Positions 42,480 through 51,143 of a stretch of 64,000 nucleotides of DNA are shown here, piece after piece. Where the stretch lies: positions 1-64,000 of the forward strand of contig JAKLKB010000008.1 of the NCBI GenBank assembly GCA_023150835.1, written 5' to 3'. The notes below the pieces were generated by a model. That model ran no database searches, was not told the origin of the DNA, and saw nothing but the letters and a program-made list of their open reading frames with translations. Within the stretch, counting starts at the first letter, position 1; each line of letters opens with the position of its first letter. Source of the DNA: Myxococcota bacterium. GTDB lineage: Bacteria; Myxococcota_C; UBA6777. The translations under genes and the position numbers were made by a program.

Positions 42480-45400
42480 TCAGGAGGGCGTCCGTCGGGG
42501 CGGCGCGGGTTGAGAGGAGGGGGAGGATCGGAAAAAGGGGGGCGGTGCGGAAGGGGTCGGATTATTCGGTGGGATGGGTCGAGTGGAGGGTGTTGGATGG
42601 GGGAGTGAAGCGGGTTGAGTAGAGGGGGAGAGTTGAAGGGTGCGTTGAACGAGTTGTCGGTTTGGGTGAGAAAGAGAGCGGCGGAGTTGTTCGATGTCTA
42701 GGGGGCCGCCGAGTTTTTTGAGAGCGATGCGTGCGGCTTTTTTGAGTTGTGGATCGGGATCGTTGGGTTGCCGGAGCAGTGCGGGGATGGCTTTGGCTGC
42801 GGCAGGGCCGATCTCGCCGATGGCACGGGCGGCACGCCATCGAATGAATGGGCTGCGATCTTCGAGGAGCAGGATCAGGTCGTCGAGCGCGGGGAGGGCA
42901 GCAGGGCCGAGGAGCGCAAGAGATTCTGTGGCTCTCCAGCGAAGTTGTGTAAAGGAGTGCTTGAGGGCGCGGCGAAGGCTAGGCAACAGAGGCAAAAGAG
43001 TTCGTGGTTGGGCGTTGAGGATATCGAGGACGCGCACGCGGATGATTAAGTGAGGGTGTTCGATGGCGCGGAGGAGATGAGGGATCGCTCGGGTTTTTTG
43101 TCGCAGTAAGGCGCGTCGGGCTTCGTGCCATGCGCGGCGTCGGCGGAGAGCAAAGATCAAGTTCGGGACAAGAGGTGTGGCGTGATGTGGGATCTCGGCG
43201 AGTGTTGCGCAAGATTCGCGGGCAATACGCGGGTTAGGCGAATGAAGGGCGCGTTGGAGGTGGGGAAGGGCATGGGGGATATCTTGTTGAAGCAGAGCGA
43301 TCAGGCTGTGTTGGAGAGAACTATCGGTGTGTGGAGCGCCCATGAGTTGTATCAGGTGGGGGAAGACAGGAGCGATCGCGGCTTTGTGCGTTCGCAGCGT
43401 TTGGATGGCTTTTTCTTGGACGTTGCGGTCTGCGTGTGTGAGCGCATAGGCAAGGAGCGAAAGGTTGTGTGGGGCGTGTGCTTCGATCTCGTCCCAACGA
43501 GCGATCTTTTGGTGGGCAGGCGCATGATCGAGAAACTCTGCAAGAGGCCGTTGTTCGGTCGGAATAGCCTGTCGCATCAAAAAGCGTTGTGCGCGGTAGT
43601 AGGCTTGGCGGAGGGCTTGGGGATCTTGTTTGGGATCGAGTGCGCGCAGGGCAAGGGCGGCCGTCTTTTGGACGATCAAGGAAGGATCGCGCAGGGTTTT
43701 TTGCAGCAAAGCAAGCAGATCGGGGCGGGAGAGGCCGCGCAAAAGCAGACTTTTGAGGGCTTCGTTGCGAACGAGTTCGTCTTCGTCGGCAAGGGCTTGT
43801 TTGAGGCGCTCAAGGATCTGTGTTGCGTGTGGTGTGTGATGCGGGAGAATTTTTCCAAGAATTCGGACTGTGTCTTGGCGAACTTTCCAATGGATATCGC
43901 GGGTTGCCTCGAACAGATCGAAAAGCAGAGGAGCCGCTTTTTCTCCCATGTGTTCGATGGCTTGGGTGGCGACGGCGCGGTAGCGAAAGTCTGGCGACTG
44001 GAGGGTTTGTCGGAATAGGGCGAGGACGCTAGGTGTGGGGATTTGGAGGCGCCCGAGAGACAAGAGGGCTTGGCGGGTGATGTAGAAAGGGGAGCGTCGG
44101 GCAAGTTGAAGAAGTTCAGGAAGTGTGATTCGAGAAAAACTCGGGATGTCACCGAGTGTTTGAACGATACGCATTTGGATACGATGATGCTGTCCACGCA
44201 AGAGAGAGAGGATGCTTGGGACAGCGAGAGGACCGATCGCGCTGAAGATCTGTGCGATCTTGTGTTGGACACGTTGGGTTCCGTATCGGTCGAGGGCGGC
44301 GATGATCTCGGGGAGAGCGTGCAGCGCATAAGCAGGATGGGGCTGCAAAGCGCGTAGGGCAAAGAAGACGTGGGGTTCTTTTTTTGTGATATGAAGGAGT
44401 TTTTTCCATGCAAAAAAAGAAGAATCGTCGAGCAATTTTGAGGAATAAACTCTTGCGGCGTAAAGAAGATCTTCGGGATCTTGGGTGAATTGAAAGAAGC
44501 GCTTGAGGGGAGGCTGGAGGGTGGAGGGGGGGAGTTGTAGACGAGGCAGGCTGCGCAAGGCGTGTTGGCGGACTTGAAAGCTTGGGTCGTAGAGAAGAGC
44601 AAATAGCGCAGGTGCGGCAGGTTGGGCTTTCGGTCCGATTTTTCCGAGCGCCCAAGCAGAAGTGCGTCGGATCTGCCATTGGGCAGCGTGCGTGGCTCGG
44701 ATCAGGTCTTGGAGTGCGGGGGAAGCGGCGGGGCCGAAGAGTCCGAGAGTATAGGCTGCGTTCGCACGTTGGCGCCAATGTCCGTCCTGCAAGGCGATAC
44801 GAAGGGCAGGAAGAACTTTGGGGCCGATCTTGTGGAGTGTTTTTGTGGAGGCGTCTCGCACGGATTTGACAGGATCATTGAGTCGAAAGAGCAGAGGTAG
44901 GCGAAGAGAATAAGCCAGCACACCGAGTTTTCCAGCGATCTTGATCCCACGTCGGCGAAGATCGGCAGAAGGGGAGTGCAGGAGTACGCGGATGGTGGGC
45001 AAGACAAGGGGACCCATACGTGCGATGGCTTCGATGCTTTGGCCTGCAAGGTGGCGTAATTTTAAGGTTTCCAAGAGGGTGGGGAGGGCTTGTTGGGCAA
45101 GGGGGCCGATGCGCCCGATGGCAAAGATGGCTGTGTTGCGCAGTCGGAGATCCGCTTCTTCGCGGGCGATCTGGATGAGAATGGGGGTGGCAGGCCACGC
45201 AGGGGTTCCAAAGGAGCCGATCACAAAAAGAGCAAGGGTGCGCTGTGGGATGGGTAGGGTCTCGTCTTTGGCGATGGCTTCGAGAGAAGGCAAGAGCAGC
45301 GGGCCGATGGTTCGGAGGGTTTGGATGGCCTGAGCGCGCAAGGGGCCTTTGCTTTGATGCGCGAGCAGAAAGATCTCGGGAGCAGCGGGGAGTGCGGCAG

Positions 45401-45674
45401 GACCGAGATCTTGGAGCAAAGGGAGGATCGCGAGATGAAGTCTCGGATGGGGAAGGCGGAGGGCGCGTCGCAGCGAAGGAAGGGCATACGTGCGCATTCG
45501 CTTGAAATAGTGTTGTGCTTGTTGGCGCTTTGAGGGCGAAGGGTCGAGAAGCTCGCTTAGTTTCCGATCATGGAGGGAGCGAGGCTGCGCAACAGGCGAT
45601 GTACAGGCCATCTTCAAAAAGGCGCACACACCAAGGCTGAGCAACATTGTTGGAAAGCGAAGAGAGCGGTACAT
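42480..45674 (-). CDS. Exported HEAT-repeat protein (1064 aa)
   Basis: This very long alpha-solenoid has an N-terminal signal-like hydrophobic segment (FPTMLLSLGVCAFLKMAC) ending in Cys, possibly a lipoprotein though the lipobox is atypical. About 25 or more HEAT/PBS-like repeats then run nearly to the end. Recurring cores are IGPLLLPSL, AIGRIGPLAQQALP, ALGKIGPKAQPAAP and LLGPAALPALDDL. The C-terminal ~60 residues are Pro/Ser/Thr-rich. Such solenoids act as binding scaffolds. The start at 45674 has TGGAGCC upstream; a longer frame exists but overlaps the upstream gene. It is 16 bp downstream of the beta-propeller gene, so they form an operon. Confidence 0.85.
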   Translation of the reverse strand: MYRSLRFPTMLLSLGVCAFLKMACTSPVAQPRSLHDRKLSELLDPSPSKRQQAQHYFKRMRTYALPSLRRALRLPHPRLHLAILPLLQDLGPAALPAAPEIFLLAHQSKGPLRAQAIQTLRTIGPLLLPSLEAIAKDETLPIPQRTLALFVIGSFGTPAWPATPILIQIAREEADLRLRNTAIFAIGRIGPLAQQALPTLLETLKLRHLAGQSIEAIARMGPLVLPTIRVLLHSPSADLRRRGIKIAGKLGVLAYSLRLPLLFRLNDPVKSVRDASTKTLHKIGPKVLPALRIALQDGHWRQRANAAYTLGLFGPAASPALQDLIRATHAAQWQIRRTSAWALGKIGPKAQPAAPALFALLYDPSFQVRQHALRSLPRLQLPPSTLQPPLKRFFQFTQDPEDLLYAARVYSSKLLDDSSFFAWKKLLHITKKEPHVFFALRALQPHPAYALHALPEIIAALDRYGTQRVQHKIAQIFSAIGPLAVPSILSLLRGQHHRIQMRIVQTLGDIPSFSRITLPELLQLARRSPFYITRQALLSLGRLQIPTPSVLALFRQTLQSPDFRYRAVATQAIEHMGEKAAPLLFDLFEATRDIHWKVRQDTVRILGKILPHHTPHATQILERLKQALADEDELVRNEALKSLLLRGLSRPDLLALLQKTLRDPSLIVQKTAALALRALDPKQDPQALRQAYYRAQRFLMRQAIPTEQRPLAEFLDHAPAHQKIARWDEIEAHAPHNLSLLAYALTHADRNVQEKAIQTLRTHKAAIAPVFPHLIQLMGAPHTDSSLQHSLIALLQQDIPHALPHLQRALHSPNPRIARESCATLAEIPHHATPLVPNLIFALRRRRAWHEARRALLRQKTRAIPHLLRAIEHPHLIIRVRVLDILNAQPRTLLPLLPSLRRALKHSFTQLRWRATESLALLGPAALPALDDLILLLEDRSPFIRWRAARAIGEIGPAAAKAIPALLRQPNDPDPQLKKAARIALKKLGGPLDIEQLRRSLSHPNRQLVQRTLQLSPSTQPASLPHPTPSTRPIPPNNPTPSAPPPFFRSSPSSQPAPPRRTPS

Positions 45675-45690
45675 CGGGGCTCCAGAGAGG

Positions 45691-47256
45691 CTAGGGGAGA
45701 GGGGGAGGCCACGCGCCCAAGCGTTGTTGGACTTCTGTGGCGAAAGATCGCAGGGCAAGGCCCTTGTGTTGGCGAAACAGAAAGCGCCCAGCTTCCAAGT
45801 CAAGCGACCACCAAGCGCGACCTGTCGAAGCGTAGAGGACGCCTTTGTCGAGCTGATCGGGGTGGATGGAAGGAAAGTCGCCAAGGAGCTGTTGTAGAGG
45901 GTCTTCGATCTGCCATGCTCCGCGAAATGTTCCACGGCGAGCATCCAAAAGCAAAAGCAGACGGCGTTTGTTTTCCCAAGGCAGAGGGATCAGAACATGA
46001 TACGCATCGCGTAAGATTTCGCCTGCAATTAAGGTCGATGCGATACGATAAGGGCGGCTGATCCAATGGATACGGCGCGCCTGAGTGTCAAAGATGGCAA
46101 GGCGCTTTTGTTGGGGATCGGCGAGTTGCCGCAGCCATAGCGGGAAGAATCGCCAAGGCAGCACACCCCACGCAGAGCGCGTCGGGCGAAGTTGTCCCCA
46201 TGTATCGTAGAAGTTGGAAACAGCGTAACCTGCGGGGAGAGCGAGTTCTTTTTTTTGTGAGCGCTGGAGATCAAAGACACGGAGTTTTCGGCAAGGTAGC
46301 ACGCTGCCATTGTTGCCGATCCATAGGGCATCTTGAGCCATACCGACAAGGACGCGGTGTGGATCGAGATCGGAGATCGCCAAGGTTTTTCCTTCGCGGT
46401 GAACGGCGTTCCATTGATCGGTGTGGGTGTCATAACGAGACCACAGATGGGTTTTGCTTTGTTCTTCCCAGCGGAATCCCCACATCCCGCTTTGGTGGGT
46501 GTACAAACGCCCATCGAGCGGGAGGGATCGCAGGCCGCCGTTTTTTAGGTGAAAGCGATGGAGAGAGTGAGGTTGTTGGAGGTAAAGGTGATCACCGTGG
46601 ATTTGGGGGGCACGCAAGGCTCCGCCTTGTAGCGTATGCTCCCAGCGGATCGCGCCGTTGTGTTTGGAGAGGGCGAGGATGCGTTGTTGTTGTCGATCGT
46701 GTGGGTGTTGGAGAAACAGCATCGGACCTTGTGGTGTGACGAAGAGGCCGATGTAGAGGGACCAATCAAAGGGTTTAGGTAGGGTGAATTGCCAACGCAA
46801 TGTTCCGTTTAGAAGGTTTCGTGCGTCGAGTGTGTGGTTGTGGGTGCGCCCGAGGTAGAGAGAAAGATCGTCATGTTGAAGGAGCCTTCGCTGAAGTGTG
46901 GGGATGCGTCCACGTTGCCAGCGCGGAAGGGTGATCTGCCATCGGACTTGAGGAGAAGAGGGCGGGGTCCAACGCCACAAGGCCAGATGGGTCTGTTGCG
47001 GATCGGCTTCGCGCAAAACGACGATGGCTTGGGTGTTTTGGGGAACGGTGGTTTGGATTGGCAAGACTGCGCGGATCGTTTGGCCGAGGCCCATCAAGGG
47101 AGATGTGTCAGGCAGAGCCGCGCTTTCTCGGGGAGGAGGTTTGGCGGGAAGTGGGGATCGAGTGCTTTGAGAACCTGCACAGGTCGATGTATCGGCCATC
47201 CACAGTCCGCTACCGAGCCATCCCAAGATCAACCAATGCCACTGTTTTGCCACCAT
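45691..47256 (-). CDS. Exported PQQ-like beta-propeller protein
   Basis: This 521-residue protein has an N-terminal signal peptide (HWLILGWLGSGLWMADTSTC). Repeated blades contain the motif of PQQ/quinoprotein-like propellers: LLNGTLRWQFTLP, SKHNGAIRWEHTLQGG, DARRGTFRGAWQIEDP and ASTGRAWWSLDLEAGRFLF. No PQQ-dehydrogenase catalytic residues are evident, so a BamB-like scaffolding or a binding role is more likely. The ATG at 47256 has CGGAG upstream. It is the first gene of the operon with the HEAT-repeat protein and is divergent from the kinase-FGE gene, 184 bp away. Confidence 0.75.
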   Translation of the reverse strand: MVAKQWHWLILGWLGSGLWMADTSTCAGSQSTRSPLPAKPPPRESAALPDTSPLMGLGQTIRAVLPIQTTVPQNTQAIVVLREADPQQTHLALWRWTPPSSPQVRWQITLPRWQRGRIPTLQRRLLQHDDLSLYLGRTHNHTLDARNLLNGTLRWQFTLPKPFDWSLYIGLFVTPQGPMLFLQHPHDRQQQRILALSKHNGAIRWEHTLQGGALRAPQIHGDHLYLQQPHSLHRFHLKNGGLRSLPLDGRLYTHQSGMWGFRWEEQSKTHLWSRYDTHTDQWNAVHREGKTLAISDLDPHRVLVGMAQDALWIGNNGSVLPCRKLRVFDLQRSQKKELALPAGYAVSNFYDTWGQLRPTRSAWGVLPWRFFPLWLRQLADPQQKRLAIFDTQARRIHWISRPYRIASTLIAGEILRDAYHVLIPLPWENKRRLLLLLDARRGTFRGAWQIEDPLQQLLGDFPSIHPDQLDKGVLYASTGRAWWSLDLEAGRFLFRQHKGLALRSFATEVQQRLGAWPPPLP

Positions 47257-47440
47257 GGAGGTACTCCGTCCTGCTGCGGGGGGCGCTTTGGTCACGTTAC
47301 GGGAAAAGATCTTACGCATCTTGCCCTGTGGAAGCAACGCTTTTGATTTGTGTGGTTCGCCTTCTGACGGGATGATCCGCTTGCGGTGTAAGTGTGTTGT
47401 GGTATCTTTCGCGGGGATCGGCCAAGCGAAGGAGCGCAGT

Positions 47441-49417
47441 ATGTCCGAAGCATCGACTCAACGCATCTGTCACCAGTGTCAAGCGAATCTGCCTATCGAG
47501 GCGCGTTTTTGTTTGTTTTGTGGTGCAGCGCAGCCTGTCGGACAGGGGGCTGCGCCGAGCCCTGCGAAGCAACAGGCCGAGGCTTTCGGCAAAGCACCGA
47601 CCGCAGACAGGGGGCAGCACGACACTTCTTTGGGGGAGATCGACGTGGGTGCAGCGACGTGGGTGGATATCTCGAACGATCGCGAACATACCGAAGGCTT
47701 GAGGAAAACAGAGGAATTGGGGCAAAAAACGGACGAGCAAACAACGCTTGAAGCGTTGGGATCGGGTTCGACGTGGAGTCCTGCGCTTGTCGCAGCACGT
47801 CCGTTGGGGACACCTTCGGGAGAGCGTTACGACGGTCGGTTGCGTGTGGGGGATCGGATCGGTGGGCATTATGAGATCGTGGGTGTCTTGGGTGAGGGGG
47901 GGATGGGGGTGGTGTATGGTGCGCACGATCACAAAGCCCAACGAGAGGTCGCGATCAAGACGCTGCATGCAAACCTGCTTGGCGATGCGGGAATTCGTCA
48001 GCGGTTTTTGCGTGAGGCGCGGGTGATGTCGACGTGGTCTCACCCAAATATCGTCCAAGTCTTTGATCGAATTGACGAACCAACGATCTTGGCGATGGTG
48101 ATGGAGCGTGTAGACGGGATGACCTTGACGCAGTACCTCAAGCAATGGGGCGGGCAGATGCCTTTTGAGGAGATGCGGGAGATCTTTTTGCCGATCCTTG
48201 ATGCGGCGGCAGAAGCCCACCGACACGGGATTATCCATCGCGATATCAAGCCCGACAACATCTTGCTGGCGCGGGGAGTCAAGCGCATGGTCCCGAAGGT
48301 CGCCGACTTTGGGTTGGCCAAGATCCTCGAAGGGACGACCTACACCGTCACGGGGGCTTTGTTGGGGACTTGTTTGTATATGTCCCCCGAACAAGCCCAG
48401 AGTCAGCGCGCTTTAGATCACCGCTCGGATATCTACTCGTTGGGGATCTGCTTGTATCAGCTTTGTACAGGGCGTTGCCCCTTTATGGATGCCAATCATT
48501 TCTCCCTGATGATGGCACATGTCCACCAAGTCCCGCCTTCTCCTCGTCTTTTTCGGGCAGATCTACCCGATGAAGTCGAGGCTTTGATCATGGAGACGTT
48601 GGCCAAGTCTCCCGAACAGCGGCCTGCTTCTTGTGAGGTGTTTCGTGATCGATTGCAACAAGCGCTGGATCATCTGCCTTTGGCTTCACCACCTTCTTCT
48701 TCGCGCCAGTTGTTGCCTGTGATGGTCGCTGCGGGAGCAGAGATGCGCTTGGTGCCTGCGGGGAATTTTTTGATGGGCAATGAGCGAAGAGAGATCTTCT
48801 TAGATGATTTTTACATGGACACTTATCCTGTGACAAATCGCTTGTTTCAGGTCTTTTTGGAGGCGACAGGTTATGGTCCGCGTGATCGAGAAGCGCATCG
48901 CTTTTTGGTGCATTGGGGGGCAGGGCGCAAGTGCCCGTCGCATCTTGCGGATCATCCCGTCGTTTATGTTTCTTGGTACGATGCAAGGGCCTATGCTGCG
49001 TGGGCAGGCAAGATGCTTCCTTCGGAGGCGCAGTGGGAAAAAGCAGCCCGAGGACAGGATGGCCGAAAATACCCTTGGGGACGGGATGATCCCGACGATC
49101 TTCGTGCAAACTTTCACCGACGATCCCAAGGCACCCGTTCTGTGCATCTGTCCCCAAAGGGCGTTTCGGTGTACGGGATACAAGACTTGGCTGGAAACGT
49201 GTGGGAGTGGTGTGAAGACGTCGATGATCCGGCCTTTTATGCAAAGGGGCCGACGCACAATCCCCGCAACGTGATGCGCTCGGAAGAGGCCCGCTTTGTT
49301 TTGCGCGGAGGTTCTTGGATCTACAATGCGCGTGCGCTGCGTACGACCGCCCGTTTTAGCCACGAACCCACCGCACGCCTTGAAGACGTCGGGTTCCGTT
49401 GTCTCCGCTTGCCGTAA
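47441..49417 (+). CDS. Ser/Thr protein kinase fused to formylglycine-generating-enzyme (FGE) domain
   Basis: This 658-residue soluble protein has three modules. An N-terminal zinc ribbon has C10, C13, C24 and C27. A Hanks kinase (~144-400) has LGEGGMGVVYGAHD, VAIKTL, HRDIKPDN, DFGLAKI and CLYMSPEQA. A C-terminal FGE-sulfatase-type domain (~430-655) has VPAGNFLMGNE, DDFYMDTYPVTN, PVVYVSWYDARAYAAWAGKMLPSEAQWEKAARG, LAGNVWEWCEDV and RVLRGGSW-like FVLRGGSWIYNA. FGE-fold domains often lose oxidase activity and serve as binding modules. There is no membrane segment. ATG 47441 has AAGGAG upstream. Confidence 0.93.
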   Translation: MSEASTQRICHQCQANLPIEARFCLFCGAAQPVGQGAAPSPAKQQAEAFGKAPTADRGQHDTSLGEIDVGAATWVDISNDREHTEGLRKTEELGQKTDEQTTLEALGSGSTWSPALVAARPLGTPSGERYDGRLRVGDRIGGHYEIVGVLGEGGMGVVYGAHDHKAQREVAIKTLHANLLGDAGIRQRFLREARVMSTWSHPNIVQVFDRIDEPTILAMVMERVDGMTLTQYLKQWGGQMPFEEMREIFLPILDAAAEAHRHGIIHRDIKPDNILLARGVKRMVPKVADFGLAKILEGTTYTVTGALLGTCLYMSPEQAQSQRALDHRSDIYSLGICLYQLCTGRCPFMDANHFSLMMAHVHQVPPSPRLFRADLPDEVEALIMETLAKSPEQRPASCEVFRDRLQQALDHLPLASPPSSSRQLLPVMVAAGAEMRLVPAGNFLMGNERREIFLDDFYMDTYPVTNRLFQVFLEATGYGPRDREAHRFLVHWGAGRKCPSHLADHPVVYVSWYDARAYAAWAGKMLPSEAQWEKAARGQDGRKYPWGRDDPDDLRANFHRRSQGTRSVHLSPKGVSVYGIQDLAGNVWEWCEDVDDPAFYAKGPTHNPRNVMRSEEARFVLRGGSWIYNARALRTTARFSHEPTARLEDVGFRCLRLP

Positions 49418-49460
49418 AAGCATCACGAAACTTCGAGGGCATAGGAGTGGTGCGGCTGCC

Positions 49461-49592
49461 AAAAAAGCCGTGTTTGCGAACGCTTAAGCGAGGGCGTTGA
49501 TGGTGTGAAAAACATTGATCTGTTCGCCGATAGGGGGCCAAGGGGCGGCAGTCCCTTGTGGGGTTTGGGGTGACACCCCCACAAAAACCATC
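49461..49592 (-). repeat. Family D composite hairpin element
   Basis: Read on the minus strand: TTTTTGTGGGGGTGTCACCC and CAAACCCCAC, GGGACTGCCGCCCC, GGCGAACAGATCAATG, TTTTTCACACC, CGCTTAAGCG and CACGGCTTTTTT. It follows the kinase-FGE gene. Confidence 0.75.
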
Positions 49593-49699
49593 CAAATGTG
49601 CAAGCTCTATCGGAAGAAAACTTGCGTCTTGTAGCGGGGTTGGGTTTGATGGGGGGACGTAGTGATTGAAGAAACACAACAAGAAAGGCCAGCGCGCTC

Positions 49700-51004
49700 A
49701 TGGAACAACAGAAAAACATCCGTATCACCGAACCTTCCCGCTGGAATGGGAGGATGGCTTGGCGTGTTGGTTGGTGGTTGGTTGGGGTTTGGTGGATCTT
49801 GAGTGGCTATGGGGGGGGGCAAGCACGCGCCAAAGGCAGCTTTCGGGACTATCAAAAGGCTTGTGAGAAAGGCAATCCCAACGGATGTTTGCAGTCGGGA
49901 TATCTGCTTGAATTGGGCAAGAAAGTACCGAAAGACCCACAAGAAGCTTTGCGGATGTATCTGCGTGCTTGTGAACTCAAGCAGGCGAGAGGATGCACAG
50001 ACGCGGGGGTGATGTGGGCAAAGGGGCTTGTGGGAAAGCCTTCGATGATGAAGGCTTTAACCCTTTACGAAAAAGGCTGTGCAGGGCGCGATCACAAAGG
50101 CTGTTTTTTGTGGGCGTTGTGGTTGGAGCGAGAGAAGCTCACACAGCCGATCGCGGCGGCGCACCAAGCCTATGAAAAAGCATGCACTTATGGATCGGGT
50201 GCGGCGTGTGTCTTGTTGGGGCGGCGCTTTGCAAGCGGGCGCTTGGCACCACGTGATCCAAAACGCGCTGCAGAATTGTTTCGCCGCGCTTGCTTGTCGC
50301 GAAATGATCATGAGGGTTGTGCGCGTTGGTCGATCTTTCTTGATCGTGGGGTCGGTGGGACCGCCGATCCCGCGTTGGCTCAGCGCAATTGGAAGTGGTC
50401 TTGTGAGAAAAAGTATGGCTTTGCGTGTACGTTGTTGGGGGCGAGTTTTCGTGATGGACGTATCGGGAAACCTTCTCCCGCCAAGGCCGCCAAGATGTTT
50501 CGCTTGGGTTGCCGTTTGCGCGATCCAAACGGTTGTATGCTGTTGGCTCGCCTTTATGAAGGCGGTTCGGGAGCCAAAGCCTCCCAAGGAAAATCGAGTC
50601 GCCAAGCCCAAGAACTCTACCAAAAAGCCTGCCGTCTCGGTATGCACCAAGCCTGTTTTACGCTTGCAGTGAATTACGAAAAAGGATCTGGCTTACGAAA
50701 AAATCGAGATCTCTCTCTCAAGATGTACGAAAAATCTTGTGAGCTAGGTTCTGGAATCGGCTGCTATGCTTTGGCATTTCATCTGCAAGCAGGCCCCCCA
50801 CAAATCTCTAACGAAAAAAAGAAAAAGCCTAAAAAAAACAAAAAGAGATCACGCCCAAAAAAGAGTTCAAGATCCGCCTCGGCGGTTTCTTCGCCCAGAC
50901 CGGCCTATGAGGTCCCAGAAGCCAAAGTCTTGCGCCTTGTGCAGCGTGCTTGTGCCTTGGGGTACGCGCTTGCGTGCAAAGTAGAAAAAATTCGCGAGCC
51001 ATAG
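49700..51004 (+). CDS. Exported Cys-containing Sel1-repeat protein
   Basis: This 434-residue protein has an N-terminal hydrophobic signal or anchor (AWRVGWWLVGVWWILSGYGG). About nine Sel1-like (SLR) repeats follow. Each has the Helicobacter Hcp-type disulfide pattern, with a Cys near the end of each helix pair: YQKACEKGNPNGCLQSGYL, YLRACELKQARGCTDAGV, YEKGCAGRDHKGCFLWAL and so on. A basic linker (KKKKPKKNKKRSRPKKSS, ~372-389) precedes the final repeat. Sel1 solenoids are protein-interaction scaffolds; extracytoplasmic location agrees with the paired cysteines. It is convergent with the next kinase gene. Confidence 0.88.
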   Translation: MEQQKNIRITEPSRWNGRMAWRVGWWLVGVWWILSGYGGGQARAKGSFRDYQKACEKGNPNGCLQSGYLLELGKKVPKDPQEALRMYLRACELKQARGCTDAGVMWAKGLVGKPSMMKALTLYEKGCAGRDHKGCFLWALWLEREKLTQPIAAAHQAYEKACTYGSGAACVLLGRRFASGRLAPRDPKRAAELFRRACLSRNDHEGCARWSIFLDRGVGGTADPALAQRNWKWSCEKKYGFACTLLGASFRDGRIGKPSPAKAAKMFRLGCRLRDPNGCMLLARLYEGGSGAKASQGKSSRQAQELYQKACRLGMHQACFTLAVNYEKGSGLRKNRDLSLKMYEKSCELGSGIGCYALAFHLQAGPPQISNEKKKKPKKNKKRSRPKKSSRSASAVSSPRPAYEVPEAKVLRLVQRACALGYALACKVEKIREP

Positions 51005-51143
51005 AACAGCTTGCGGTCTTCGCAGAAGCGGCAAGCGTCGGGGTTGTACTGTGTGTGGGTCTCGGAGCAGGGGTGAAAGCGTCGAGAAAGCGTCGGCAGA
51101 GAGGGCCGCTAGAACGTTGCACTATGTGGATCGAAGCAGGGCG

